64,000 nt of DNA from Siphonodentalium dalli (Eukaryota; Mollusca; Scaphopoda; Gadilida; Siphonodentaliidae): assembly GCA_032622095.1 (NCBI GenBank), contig CP136069.1, positions 162,429,043-162,493,042 of the forward strand, given 5' to 3'. Below the pieces are notes generated by a model that saw only the letters and a program-made list of their open reading frames with translations, did not search any database and had not been told where the DNA came from. Of this stretch, positions 11,281 through 24,800 are shown one piece after another. Made by a program: the position numbers and the translations under genes. The stretch's first letter is position 1, and every line of letters starts with the position of its first letter.

Positions 11281-12944
11281 AATGTCCACTTTCTCGATAC
11301 TGTCAGCTCTTCGTACGAGTACAACGCAGTCTGTGATTCCTCGCAACGCCTCCCGGTGCAGAGGTGGCGATACAAAGGTGGTATATGCATCATGTGGAAA
11401 AAGACATTAAGTGGACGTATAACAGTTCTTGAACTTAATGACGACAGAGTCTGTGGAATACAAATGCAAGTAGAACCTGGCGTGTTTTTGTACATCTTCC
11501 GGGTATACCTACCTTCCACAAATTAAAACGTAAAATCTTACCAGGAATACGTCCAGAAACTGAACGATAATTTCTCCACATTCAGTTCACTAGGTCATAT
11601 CGTTCTGATGGGTGATTTCAATGGGAATCCTGAGAAATCGGGGGGGGGTAAAATGTTGTCGCGATGTATGAGAAGGTGCAAACTCGTGACTATCCATTGC
11701 TCGCCATTATGTAAAGGTCTCATGTCAACGTTTTTTCCTGCCAATGGGGGTCCAGGAACTATAATCGACCATATCATCAATCAATCATACCCACATCAGA
11801 ACTTCACAAAATTTGTCGCTTCGAGGTCGTAGATGATTCAGAAAAATAACGTGTCGAATCATCGCCCACTTTTTGCACAAATTTGTTACGAAACAATTTC
11901 ATGCCCCAATAAAACACCTGCCACAAACAAAAAAGTCAATTGGAAACACAGTGCATCCCCTGTATTGATCAACGCATACCAATCATTTATACATTTCAAC
12001 TTACCTGATCGATGCATTCAAACCGTAGATCAGCTTGACAGCTACTATGACGAGATTGTGTCAGTCATAAGAAATGCCACACAACAAGTCATACCGTCTA
12101 GGAGGTTCAATCGCCACCTCAGACCTTTTTGGAATGATACCTTACAAGAACTGCATCATAATATGGCATCAATGCGACACGTGTGGATCTCTGCCGAGAG
12201 AACACGAGAGGAAGCACACATTGCATATCGATCATACAAAGACGCAAAATGTCTCTTTCGTGCACAATTCCGCAAATCGAATGAGCTTTATCTCCAAGAA
12301 ATGGATGACAAGCTAGACCAAATGGCCGAACTTGACATAAACAGCTTTTCTAGGGCTTTCGAACAAAAGAAAAGTTCAACGGCAAAGTGGCAAACCGCAT
12401 CAAACTGTTTATTTGAATTAAGCGGTTCCACACTTAGAGACCCACAGGCGGTAATTGAAACCTGGTCTTCATATTATGAGAACCTCTATTCCCCATTACA
12501 ATCTAACGATTTTGACGAAAAACACTTCTCATATGTTAACGCTGAAATAGAAAACATACGCTCGTCGCTCGGGTATAGCGACCTTGATGCAGATTTATGT
12601 TTCAATGTGTCTATTGATGAAGTACAATATGTACTGCAAAATGCAAAGAAAGACAAGGCTCCTGGATTAGACACCTTATGGTATGAACATATAATTTATG
12701 GTGGAGAGCGTCTGCAGAGCTCAGTTGCAATATTGATGTCCAAAATGGTTGAACTCAACCATGTCCCAGCACGAGCCAAAATCGGCCGTATGGTACCGCT
12801 TTTCAAAGGAGGCAATAAATCCAAAAAACAATTCGATAATTATCGTGCTATTACATTGCTCCCTGTTATATATACAATTTTTGAGAAAATTATTTTTGAT
12901 CTCGTGAAACCTTTTCAACAGATCTCATCAAAGTACATCCACTG
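11281..12944 (+). pseudogene. LINE-C endonuclease and RT N-terminal part
   Basis: Frame 1 is readable from about 11281, although the listed start is only where recognisable endonuclease begins (FLDTVSSSYEYNAV, then YKGGICIMWKKTLSGRI). Catalytic landmarks are LMGDFNGNP near 11605, IDHIINQ near 11764 and SNHRPLF near 11854, where the usual SDH Asp is Asn. Single stops interrupt the frame near 11521 and 11830. The RT starts with KKDKAPGLDTLWYEHI near 12648, RMVPLFKGG and YRAITLLP near 12840. A frameshift near 12945 separates it from the palm. Confidence 0.8.
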
Positions 12945-14392
12945 CAGCATGGATTTCAAAAAGGTGTTAGCTGCTTCACGTCGTCCTTCATAATCCAGGA
13001 AAGTATCGCTTTCACGGCCGAAAATCACAGCCCACTGTTTGCTTGTTTTTTAGATGTCCGTAAAGCATTTGACACAGTTTGGATTCACGGTCTCCTGCTC
13101 AAACTCTATCAACGTGGATTCACTGGTAAAATATGGCATATTATCAGTTGTTTGCTAAGTGGAATAAAATGCTCTGTTGAATTCAATGGTTCGATTTCGC
13201 GATACGTCGATATACAACAGGGAACACGTCAAGGAAGTATACTCTCCCCCTTATTTTACATGATCTTCATCGATGAACTAATTTTCCAACTTGAAAACAG
13301 TCACCATGGTTTGCGAGTGGGTTATGCGTGTTGCGCCCCTCCAAACCAAGCCGACAATATGACTCTCTTGTCTCTAACCTCTTCTGCCCTCCAAACTGTG
13401 TGTGACCTATGCGGCTCATACAGTCAAAAATGGAGATTCAAATACAACCAGGACAAATGCAAAGTAGTCATTTTAATGAACCATCTTCCTTACAAAATCC
13501 CGAGAAACAGTTGTATGGATTATAAATTATGAACTCGTGTCGGAATCAGATGAGGTCACACACCTTGGAATCCCATTACAAAACATTAACATGGGCAACC
13601 ATCTAACTGATCAGATATGCAACAAAATACGCTCTACGTATCTCATGTTAAGTAACGCTGGTATGTATGCCGGTGGCATAACACCCCTCAGTTCAAACAC
13701 TTTGTACAACACTGTAGTTTTACCCAAAGGCCAACACGGGTCTGAATTCCTTTGCGGCATATCTTTGACAAATTAAAACTCGTTGGAAAAAGTTCACAGA
13801 TTTTGCTTTAAACAAATTCAAGGACTTCCTTATAGAGCGCGCACATATGTGGTACAAGGCTTGCTATGACTATGCCCTCTATCAGCAGTTATTGACAAGA
13901 GAAAACTTAGTCTGCTTGGGTGTCTTTGCAGGACATGAAAAGACATCGAAAACGATTTTCATGTTTCGTCTTAACGGTCACCTTCAAAAATATAATTGTA
14001 ATGCATCGTTTATTTTTGAAATCATTAGAATTCTTGACAACTATAACCTCACACCATATCTAACATCGTTTCTAGAAGAAGGACACTTCCCACCCAAGGA
14101 GACATGGAAATCCCTCATAGTAACAGAAATCAAACAACCAAACGAGCAGTCATGGCAGACAAGATTACGCAATGAACATTCCCTAGTCCCATTCGCAAAT
14201 AATCATAGTTCACTGTCAATTTTACCTCTTTGGCTAGCACGTAGAAGCTATCCTCAATATAAGCTTGAATTTCTAAAAATAGCCAAAATCCTGGCCCGGG
14301 CTTGTCCCCAGTACACGGGAAGTGTCAGATATGTCATAAACTTTTTGAAAACGAAATCGAACATGCAATCCGCTTATGTTCCGCTTTAGCCG
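12945..14392 (+). pseudogene. LINE-C RT palm and C-terminal zinc motif
   Basis: Frame 3 resumes with HGFQKGVSCFTSSF and CFLDVRKAFDTVW (catalytic Asp, near 13050), then QQGTRQGSILSPLFYMIF near 13215. The palm motif reads ADNM (13351-13362) instead of ADDM, so a catalytic Asp is lost. After a shift near 13533 comes DEVTHLGIPLQ. Further shifts pass through VHRFCFKQIQGLP near 13790 and a block ending in WKSLIVTEI near 14100. At 14323-14380 another frame shows a CX2CX9HX4C zinc-binding motif like that of LINE-A. Confidence 0.8.
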
Positions 14393-15001
14393 AAACAAGA
14401 ATCGAAATATGGTTCAACGTCATATAGGATTTCTGTATAACATGTTTCTTATATATTGACTACTTGAGCCCCATAGCTCAGTTGATGATATTTCTTGCAT
14501 GCATCCCGCCACCCATTCGGGACCTCGTAAATGATATTAAGCAATTCATCTTGTTTCTTGTTCGCAATTCATTCAAACTGTGGGACATGTACGGATCTGA
14601 TTCGGCTAGAATCTATCGACTAAATGGATCACCTGTAAACAGCTCACGAACCGCTCTGCTCGAAGACAGAAGAAAACAAGATATACATAAATAATTTGTA
14701 TTTAGTCGGAGTGGCATCTAGCTAAACATGATATACTCTATAACGCAAATAAAGCTATATCGCAGACAATTCCATCTTGCTCCATTCGACAGATAATATT
14801 ATCCAGTTGAAGTGTTTCGTGAAATCATGAATACACGAGGCCTAGAGGTGTAATGCACATACATCATTGAATTTGTATCGCGCATATTTTGTGTATAAAA
14901 CCATGTGATATATTGATGTTTATCTGTGTCACCTATATGTTGAAACACTAATCTTGTGTATGATGTATAATGTTTAAACTCTCCGTTTGCGGATGAAATA
15001 A

Positions 15002-15002
<1 letters not shown>

Positions 15003-15034
<32 letters not shown>
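15003..15034. repeat. (TA)n microsatellite, LINE-C 3' tail
   Basis: An unbroken TA run directly after the aataaag at the LINE-C 3' end. It is either the element's own tail or a pre-existing target microsatellite. Confidence 0.9.
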
Positions 15035-15037
<3 letters not shown>

Positions 15038-15704
15038 CTTAGCGCAATGATGTCGTTGACAACGCCAATGCCCGAACTTTATCATGTTAGTTATACAATT
15101 ATGATATTAGATTCGTGTTAGGTTATTTAGTTTCGACTGTGAGATAAACATGAGTGATAAGGGTGGTTGAACAATTTTGTCAACATGAAAAGACACATTT
15201 AGAATGGAACTATACTTTTTTTCTTGAAGGTGTCTTTACTTCCTCTTTGGTTGTGATAAGGCAGTCACTATTAATTTAACCCCAGCCGTTTCGAGATAGT
15301 TTTTCCTTGCAAAAATGGATCTCAAATTCGTCGTTGATCTGTACGAAATTAGTAACATCGTCCACTATATTCGATTAGAGCCTCGCAAAGGCTCGGCTGA
15401 ATCGAATTTAGTGCACTCGGTTAATATATTTCGTATAGAATTGCGACTCATTATAGAGGCTCTATGTTCTAGACCAAATTCTTGATAGTTTAGTCAACAT
15501 AATCATAAACCAAGCAATAATTATATTTTATTTGCAATCTGGGGACAAAAGTTGCAGGATAAATTCATAAACCAGGCTATTAAATTGATGTTGCTTTAGG
15601 GTAAAGACAATATATAAATATATTAAATAGTTTTATGTTTATGTTAAATCAGATTGAACATTTAAAAAAACGTATGACTATAATGATATAGTTACTATAC
15701 ATAC
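15035..15704. other. Non-coding spacer 3' of the last visible exon
   Basis: It contains the imperfect palindrome at 15342-15435. No further CCP or HYR exon was found on the minus strand, so the next exon of the gene, if any, must lie beyond the LINE cluster. Confidence 0.5.
15342..15435. repeat. Imperfect palindrome
   Basis: Outer arms tacgaaat and atttcgta, middle arms cactatattcgatt and aatcgaatttagtg, and inner gagcctcg and aggctc fold on each other. Probably a small foldback element. Confidence 0.6.
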
Positions 15705-15893
15705 GGGTGCAGTCTGGTATAGTATCGGCGGGCTGCCAGTCAGAACTGCCACAAACGAAAGTCGCCATCGACGCAAGATTGATTGTGGCGATGTCGTAAC
15801 CAGACATACAAAGAGGTGTGCAGAACACGCCCCCGACCCATGTATCACATGCGACGGCCCCATTCCTCGGAGGAGCTAGTTCCGGGCATGTCG
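15705..15893 (-). CDS. Exon: CCP domain, subtype B, third triplet
   Basis: The acceptor is ttttcag before cgacatgccc and the donor is cc/gtatgt. It is 189 nt, phase 1 at both ends. The translation begins TCPELAPPRNGAVACDTWVG and ends DTIPDCT. It has six cysteines and the usual GY and W of a sushi domain (CMSGYDIAT, SSDWQPAD). It is the 3'-most exon found and, with its donor intact, is not the end of the gene. Confidence 0.85.
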
Positions 15894-18800
15894 CTGAAAA
15901 ATTAAGTCAGTCATGTATAATGTTCGAAAATGAATGCCTCGTATAATAGACGTTGTCAAAATATAAATTTACACAATATTTTCTCACAATAATGGCTCAC
16001 AATAGACCTACACATGTAGTTTGATTTTCTATTCACAGTGAGGTGGATTCAGAAAGAAGTATTAATCCGTGATGTACACTACACACTATATAAACGGGTA
16101 TATTCCTTCTACGTGTAGATATTTATATTAATGTATGTTGTCCCTCTCCAGTCCACAGAAGAACTGGTGTGTGAGGGTGTGTGATTCCATGGATTCCGGA
16201 GCGGGGGCCTTCGCCCCTTGCTCTCAGCCAGGTAGAATAACGGGGGGCGAATGTGCCCTCTGGCAGATTCAGAGTAAAGTCAGCTTCGTCCGACATTCTT
16301 TTCTCAGAGCTAAACATAATACCACTCAATATTGCAATAGCTAATGAGGTATCCATTACCACCTGGGACAGATGGCCAGAATATTAACATACATGTGTTG
16401 CATATGGGTATAATTGTAAACGAACCGTTTCTAGTAACGCAAATCGGGCATGTCAGTGTGAAACAGACTTAAGGTGTGCGATGTTTATATCTCGCTATAT
16501 GTCAAATAACACCTACGATGTTGCTAATATCATGATGAGTGAAAGAGAGCAACTATAATTATCAGTATTTTCTGTATCTGAACCATGTAAATAAATGAAA
16601 TTTGTTGATTCGCTATCGGACAATATAAGTGGGCACAGCACCCGTTCAAATATTTATTTAAGGTTCAAGGGTAATTTTTCATGACACCTAAATTTCACTT
16701 CTAGTTAGAATCTTGTGTATGAAGTGTTTGGAACACGAAGTGCTAGATGGAAGTGGCTATTTTGTTTGATATTGAATTTTGTTTAATTATCAATTGTTGT
16801 TGTAACTCGTTGTCTGGAACCCCTGAATTAATTTATACGGATTGTTAATGTGTTAGCCACACCGTCATATTCTATAGTATCTTTAACAGCTAACGATATG
16901 AGAAGTAAACTTTGTGTAGTTCCACTTGGAACGATACTACTGTAGTTTACCTTCAAATACCTGTATGAATTATTCTTGCGAGATAATTACATGCTATTTA
17001 CAGGCAAATTTCGGTAGCATCGCTACATGTTGAAGTACATAGATTTTACTTCGTGTGTAGTTAGCTGTGGTAGAGTTGCATCTTATATGCTTGTTTACGA
17101 CAAAATGCCTGCAAACCATACCGTGCAAACTTGCCAGTGTATGAACGTACCCTAAACGAATATAGTTTTGATTACACCATGGACAATTGCTTATATAACC
17201 ATACCCCAGCCGTACCAAAATATATAGAATCAATAATTACCCTGTAAATGTAAAATGAGTCTAACTGCGAATGGTTCGAGTGACTTTGTTTTGATCATGG
17301 TGCTCGACGATATATCATGGGTCGAGAAATAGGGGGCTACTACATAATCTGAAGCATGATATATGCCTGCATAAATGTATGGGGTATATCATCGTTAGCC
17401 TTGCGTGTAATATAAATAGCATGTTTAAGAGGTAATTATGTCATTAAATGTTGAATAGGCATAATACTATATGCACTAACGAAGCCATAGCTAACTGAGA
17501 TTAGATCTACATTAGACCCACCAGGAGGAGAGCAATTTGGTTTCTCTTGTCCATCTGGCCACACCCACGATCCAGTTGATGAGAATTCCTGTCTATCACA
17601 TTTGATGACTTCAGAGCCAGTCAGTGAGTAAGCCCCCAAACAGGACATGTTGCAGCTGGTCCCGAAGATGGCGTCTGTGTGTGTGCAATTCATGTCCATG
17701 TAATCAATTGTTGAGAACTCTAATACGTTGCATGTCACAACTGTAAATATACATATATATAATAGTCCTTTATTTCCTCAAATGTTGGAGATCAAGTATA
17801 AACATTCAAATGCAATACAAATCACAATACATGTTAAGCCTACATAGAATAATTATTATTGTGAATACGTATATAGGACAGAGTCACATATACCTTATTT
17901 CCGGTCTACCCTCACATACAATATGAATAGAGCAACATAGTTGGTTTGTTTGTTTTACAGAATTTGATATACACTATAACACTCCATCCTATAAATCAAT
18001 ATTGAAAGTTTCTAATACATGTATATTCAAGCCAAAATTACATTATGTTATATAGCATATTATATATAACACCTGGAAATATAAGCACACCAGATCTAAC
18101 TACTGTTCTATGAAAATGTGTATTAACATATTCATACGGTAAAATGCAGCTATATCAGCTGCACCATACAGTAGTAGTTTTTTGCGATTAATTTATAACA
18201 AAGATTTGATAATTATAATTATGTTGCCTTAACCCTTTCAGTGCCAGGTCCGATTCTTGTATCAACCCATATACCCTGTGCCAATGCATTATCTTATATA
18301 TGCGAGTCGACCATAGGTCGCCTCGCATATATAAGAGAATGCATTGGCCTAACAATTTTTCATCATTTGTTATTATTTTTTACAATTTTTACATTTTTAA
18401 TAATTTTTTCTTATATTCTTTAACAGACTTATTTTGTAGGTTTAGTGCCAGGGAATCTTACGTTTTTCATGGGCATCAAAATTATTACTATGAATACTCG
18501 GTGATAGTTTTGAGTTATAACATGCCCCTAAGGTTTTATCCAGTTTGTTTTTAAATTCGCTATAGCATGCTTAAGCATACCCCAAAACAATTCAACACAA
18601 TACAATCTAAAAAAAAACAAAAATTATTTTTTAATGTTTTTAGGGCCGATTTTACAGATCGTTAATTAACGGCCGATCAGATCGGCTCCTGGCAATGAAA
18701 GGGTTAAATGGAGTCAACGCATTTGAAGTGTGTTCATGCTAAATAACATCAGTTCTAAAAAACTATCATCAACACTTACATGAAAAATAGATTGCATGAC

Positions 18801-21800
18801 TGTTCGATCTTATTTTCATTATTATTAACTTTTCAATAATGGAATGTCGTATGTCTGTTACAGTGGAATTATCGACAGACGTCAAATTAGTCACCAAAGT
18901 TTAATAAAAACTTGACGGTCAACTTTGGAAAATGTCAAAGCATTGAAAAATATTCTAAAAATCATATTCAGACTGAAATATTTTAACTTACTACACGATT
19001 TGCGATATTTGTTGATAAATCACTGTTACTGTTTTATTTACATAACAACTGTATAAACATGCGAATTTAATTATCCGATAAAAATGTTTATCTATTTCTT
19101 CATGTTCTTCTTATTGGTGACATGTTTTATAGACTGTTTTATTTTTTTAATATTTACCCACTGCGAGTTCATTGGGTCCCTAATTAACTTTGCGTCAATA
19201 ACTTAATTAAATGGCATGATGTGATCATCTCATTAGTTTGTTCTAATATTCTGTGTGTAACTGTTTTAGAATAAACATATTAAAATAGCTTCAACAGACC
19301 TTCAACACTTATTGTAAAAGTACATGGATTCCCAATGTTATCTGACAGATCTTTGACTGAGAACATAATCGAATAATCGCCATCCTGGACTATCGTTCCT
19401 ACTGCTGGTCCAAGCTCTTGTGAGATAGTGACACGTCCAGAGTTATCTCTGGCTGCCACTGGTAACCAGGCTAGTTCCACATATGTCTCGCCAGCTGCTG
19501 GGTATAGAGCTTGGTCAACAGGACATGAGGTAATCACAGGAGGTTCAATATCTGCAAATCAAGTCAATCAAATTAAGGGTTGCTTTATAACTCTAAACAC
19601 AAGGAGGATAATTAAATCTACGAATCAGATTCTGCATTATTTTGAACTCGCAAAAGGTATGTCATCAAGACATGTTTGCAAAGTGCTCAAAGATACAAAC
19701 ACAGAGAGCAGACCCATGCATACCCTGACGTAAATATTTGCCAACCTAACGGTATGAAGCTTGAAACTTACATTTGATACATCACGCTCCGGTGTTAGGG
19801 TGACAAAATATGTTGATAATTAGGTTGAAGATATTTATTCAGTATTTAAACGCCACCGGCAGAATTACTCAAGTCACATAATTTACAAATATCTTGATCC
19901 GTTTTCTACAGTTTGGAATAACATAACAGAGCGTCACTTAGCACCACATTCTTGAAATAGTAGACATGAAGATCGATTGTTCTACATATCTCATAGAAAT
20001 AGAAACAAAAAGTTGGAAAATGTCTATGATTTTGTCATGTATGATTTTTAGTGTATAAATAAAGCCTGTACGTCAGCATATCATGTATGTATCGATTATT
20101 CATTCCTTCCAAATAAATAAAACATTTAAATGACGCATGTCCGTTTAACACTTTCTTTAGTAACCAGTTATGAGGTATACAATTGAATCGTAAATATCGC
20201 GTATATTGCATGTTATTGTCACGTTTGTACCCTTGGTTATGTAACCAAACATCAAAAACGTTCCAAAACCGATTGTTTATAGATAAGCACTTGGAACTAC
20301 CGATACGATGAAAATGCCCCGTTGCGCTGTGGAATGATGCAAGCAACAATCGCATTCAAATCACACCAAATTTTATTTTAATCGACCCATTCTACCCACT
20401 GTCAGTTCAAAATCAAGCTAACCCACGTTACTTCGTGATTGGGAAATGATCAGACAGAAAACATGTACATAATATAATTGATCTTGCAAATACATGAATA
20501 TTTCTCAATTCTGAAAATGCCCCGTTGCGCTGTGGAATGATGCAAGCAACAATCGCATTCAAATCACACCAAATTTTATTTTAATCGACCCATTCTACCC
20601 ACTGTCAGTTCAAAATCAAGCTAACCCACGTTACTTCGTGATTGGGAAATGATCAGACAGAAAACATGTACATAATATAATTGATCTTGCAAATACATGA
20701 ATATTTCTCAATCCAGTTAGTATTTTCTCCTAACCTATATATGGTAATACATACCGAGTAAGGAATATTACTGAGTCGTATTGTGAGTTATAACTTGTAA
20801 GCGCACCAAATTAGGGATTTTATAACCGACGTATAACGCGTGAAAATCTAAATAAGGAAATGGCGCAATATCGTGACTGCTTATAAACAATCCACTGCGC
20901 AATTTGTGGGGAAACTAAATAGTCGACCTGCATTTTCATGAACACAAAGCATGTTTTGTGAATAATATCGGATTCATATCATCATTATGCTATACTATTA
21001 GTATAGTCTTGAGGAAATTATCGTAATTTGATCATGTTCTTTCTAAATTATAACCTACAACGAAGGTAGCCCGTCCCTTTAAAAAACTCTTTCAAAGATA
21101 AAACGCTCTTTAAAATGTGTTTTAAATATTTTTTTATTTCTGAATATCTCCACTATTTTGTCAATATAATTACCCCATACCCCCTTCGATTAAATCTGGA
21201 TACTCATAATGAAATACAATCCTAACATCACGTGGCACCTGCTAATCGTGAACCACAATTTGATATTGTTTTATGTATCACCCTTGGCATATTGGCTGGA
21301 AACAGATGATGCAAATGCGGAGAGCATCATATTCATTGTGGGGACATGTTCAGATAATAAGCTTAAACATCTGTGCCAATATGCTACACAAACACAACGA
21401 CGATCGGAACCTACGGACAGAATCTTCAATGTAGGGAGACAATCTCCATTACGTAGGGGCCACACGATATACACTGCTACCTATTGAGATACGTGACATG
21501 GTTGTAACGGATTAAGCGAACCGAGGCTGAGAACTAATGTGGCATGATGGCGAAGAAAGATTAGACGCATACGAAGGAGTATAGGTAGCTACCTGACCGA
21601 TTTATATACGGATTAGAGCGAGTAGATGTCGCCAAAAGATTATCATTGAAAGCTAATGCGGCGTGCTGACGAGAAGCGACGACCCGTAGACGAATTAGAA
21701 GATGACGTTCGCTTGACTGCGTCAGGAACACCCCATTCGATCAGCCAAGAAAAATGCCCCATGCACGGCACGTCAGGAAGGACTATAAAGAATCCCGGAT

Positions 21801-24800
21801 TTCCATAGCCAAATCAGTATGCTCTGAGACGTTCACCAGTTGATACCAGTACCCGTACGATTGACGCAGATATACCAAGAAGGACGTTAGCAGCAAGGTG
21901 GTCGGAAATATGAGGTAAGCAAAAAAGCTTGTATTTCCGAACAACGCATCCCTGATGTACCAACGACGAAGCGCACTCGACGATAGCAGACGACAGGCCG
22001 ATGTACACAACTAGAGATCAACCACACAACATATGAAGACACGAGCAGCGCCCAATTCACACAGACGACAGGAAGACGCACTCAAATTATAAAGACACGA
22101 GAAGACCCCGATCCACGCATACGACAGGAAGGGGAACTCAACTAGGAGAAGCCATATCGACGACCCGAAGGTATTCTATTGAACTGTTTGTAATCATTTT
22201 AATGCCTGAACGTTATGTTCCCCATCTTGGCACGTTTTCGTTTACTGGTGCATTGGTGAGCTATAATTTGAATGCTAAAACACAAGAGAACACAACGTGA
22301 AGGAAACGCAACGAGGACAGAGTAGCTAGACCCGGAAAGAACATTGTGAACAAGAAGTGTTGGACAATTCGCAAGACGTGAGTCTAACTGCTTATATTAA
22401 TAATGGCTACCCACAGGCACATTAAGATATTAATTCATAAATCGTCGCATGGCTATGTCAGCGGTGACCCAAGTATGTCATCGGTGACCCAAGTAGTTAA
22501 GTCTTTCGATGTTAGCCACACACAGTATAATGAGTGGATTAAATCAATAGAGAAATGTGCAGTACTTACTGGCGCGACCAAGACCAAAAAACCTTATATG
22601 GCTTTCCAGAGTAGTATATGCGCAGTTTCAGATTTTCTACAAAGATATTTGGCCACGAATCAAAACGCTACATGGCAAGAAACAAAACTACTGAACTAGC
22701 TAATCGATTTGCAGAAGTACTTGATAGTCAACTCGCATTTTCGATGCTCAGGAAAATTAAACAGAAGCCCAACAAATACGTGCATGTGCTCGCTGAACGA
22801 ATTTTGGAAATGGCAGACATCGCGCATGTACACCAACCTGGTGGAATATATGCAGTTCAAGTTCAACTCGTGGGTTTTTATATTGACGCTTTAAAAAGTG
22901 ACAGCTTGAAAATGAAATTGATTAGAGATACCCCAAGAACGCTAAAATTGGCGGCCGAAACCGTGATGCGTGAAATGGGAATCTGACGTGTTTTAACCTC
23001 AGGACAGGTCGCGAAAATTACAATGACCTGGAACCATTGGAAGTCGGGCATTTTCGAAACAAACCACAAAAACATCCTGTTAAATATGTGGCCGCGTTAA
23101 TCACCGTTCACGCCCGCGGCATGTACATATGGAGGAAGTCACTAACCCCCAACGAGGGATCGAATGTTGGACTTGTCAGGGAAAATCATTTGGCCCGAGA
23201 TTGTCCCTTTAAGACAGAAAACCAAAGGCACATATCTTGCTGGGTTTGTGAAGGTAATCATTTGGCTGGAAATTGCCCCTCTAAAACTGGAAGCCAAAGC
23301 AATAGGTAATGGAACCCATGAGTGAAACCATCCCAAGGAAACCGCCGGAACCAACCAAAACGGTCACGTGACCCATCCCATAATGGACCTCACCACAGCC
23401 GGAAATATCCGACAGCCAACAAGCCACCACAACTGATGACCCTACCCACATACCCACAATAGTAGAACGTCCTCTCATTGAGACCACAAATGAGAGGAAT
23501 TTCACCATAAATATCGTAGGTAGCCCAGCTCATGTTTGGTTAGAATATGTAAAAATAGATATCGTTCATTAGTGGATAGTGACGCAGAGGTATCAATTGA
23601 TTCACAAACGTGTATGTGATGCATTACCGTTTCGACCAAAACTAACTAGGGAACACATTAACCTCAGCTCAGTAAATGGAAAAACATTAGGTGCAATGGT
23701 AGCATTTAACTAACTTTCAGAATGGCCAAAATAAAATTGACTCAAAAGTTTTATGTAGTAAATGATATGACCCGGAATATGATCTTAGGGAGGGATTGGC
23801 TGACCTATCGGGGGGTCAGACTGTATTATGATCTAAATGTCTCAAGGTCAGTCTTGTGTATGTGCCCTTGGAAGAGGACACACATATAGCTTCTCTTTTG
23901 AGATTGGCTCACAAGGTTAGCTTAAAAACACAAACTTCAACCTTATGTATGGGAAAATCAAAACAGTTAGCTGCACTTCATAAATCAACGTTAGTAGAAG
24001 TGGCCCAAATCGAAAAAGGTTACCTGGCATCAGAGCCCTGTCTGACATAAAGTCCCGGTGCTACTTATCAATAACACTAATAAAAATGTTCATCTACGAC
24101 GCGGCAGTGTAGTGGGGAAATCAGTCATATACAAACCAGACACTAATCTTCAAGTCAACTCTTTAACACAGGGATCTCAATTCCCAGTGGCCAGCAATTA
24201 TCCCAATAATGGCTACGCCCGTAGGCACCCCAATTATAATCAGGCAGACAATTCAAAATCAGCGCCCTCTACAGTACAGTAGAGAAACAATAGAATTTTA
24301 CTGAAGTTTCATGCCCAGATCAATATCTAGAGGCACTGTTGACATTGTTGAAATGCAACTCAGACATCTTTGCTGAAATGGACACCGAGCTGACTCAAAC
24401 CAGCACAGTTAAAATGCACATTGACACATGAAATCGTCCCCCAATAAAACATTCGTCCATATCGCACCCCCTTAAATAAACGACAGCTGGTCGACACTGC
24501 CATAAATGATATTCTCGAAACTGACAATATCAGGCCAATTTCCAGCCCTTGGTCTTCCCTGATCATGCTGGTCGATAAGAAGGACGGCACAAAATGGTTT
24601 TGTACCGACTTTAGGTAGCTTAATTCCATAACCCGGCCATGTCATATCCACTTCCGGTCATCGACGATATTTTGGCACTTAAATGTTTTACTGCTCTTGA
24701 TTTTAAATCTGGATATTGGCAGTGCCAGGTCGCAGAGGACAAACAAAAGACAGCTTTCGCATGCCACCGAGGACTCTTCGAATTCAATTCTATTCCATTC

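Larger units (their letters stand above)
11281..15034 (+). mobile_element. LINE-C, non-LTR retrotransposon with (TA)n tail
   Basis: A 5'-truncated plus-strand LINE with endonuclease, RT and a C-terminal Cys/His motif, ending in aataaag followed directly by a (TA)n run at 15003-15034. It differs from LINE-A and LINE-B in RT sequence and in tail type. It carries stops at about 11521, 11830 and 13777-13900 and frame changes near 12945, 13533 and 13850, and its RT active site is mutated. Confidence 0.85.
17741..19299 (-). other. Intron between HYR3 and CCP-A3
   Basis: 1559 bp. It holds the piggyBac-type MITE at 18233-18703. The rest is AT-rich with no recognised feature. Confidence 0.6.

Noticed and set aside
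14464-14694. 76-codon ORF and a tRNA-like ccatagctcagttgatg
   Set aside because: The A-box-like word has no matching B box or acceptor stem, and the region is the 3' part of LINE-C.
17436-17521. Extension of the CCP-A3 reading frame past the donor
   Set aside because: The domain ends at the Pro pair, a phase 1 donor sits there, and the extra residues have no similarity to the family.
21209-21487. 92-codon ORF upstream of Gypsy-1
   Set aside because: No domain. It overlaps the possible outer LTR and is probably chance.
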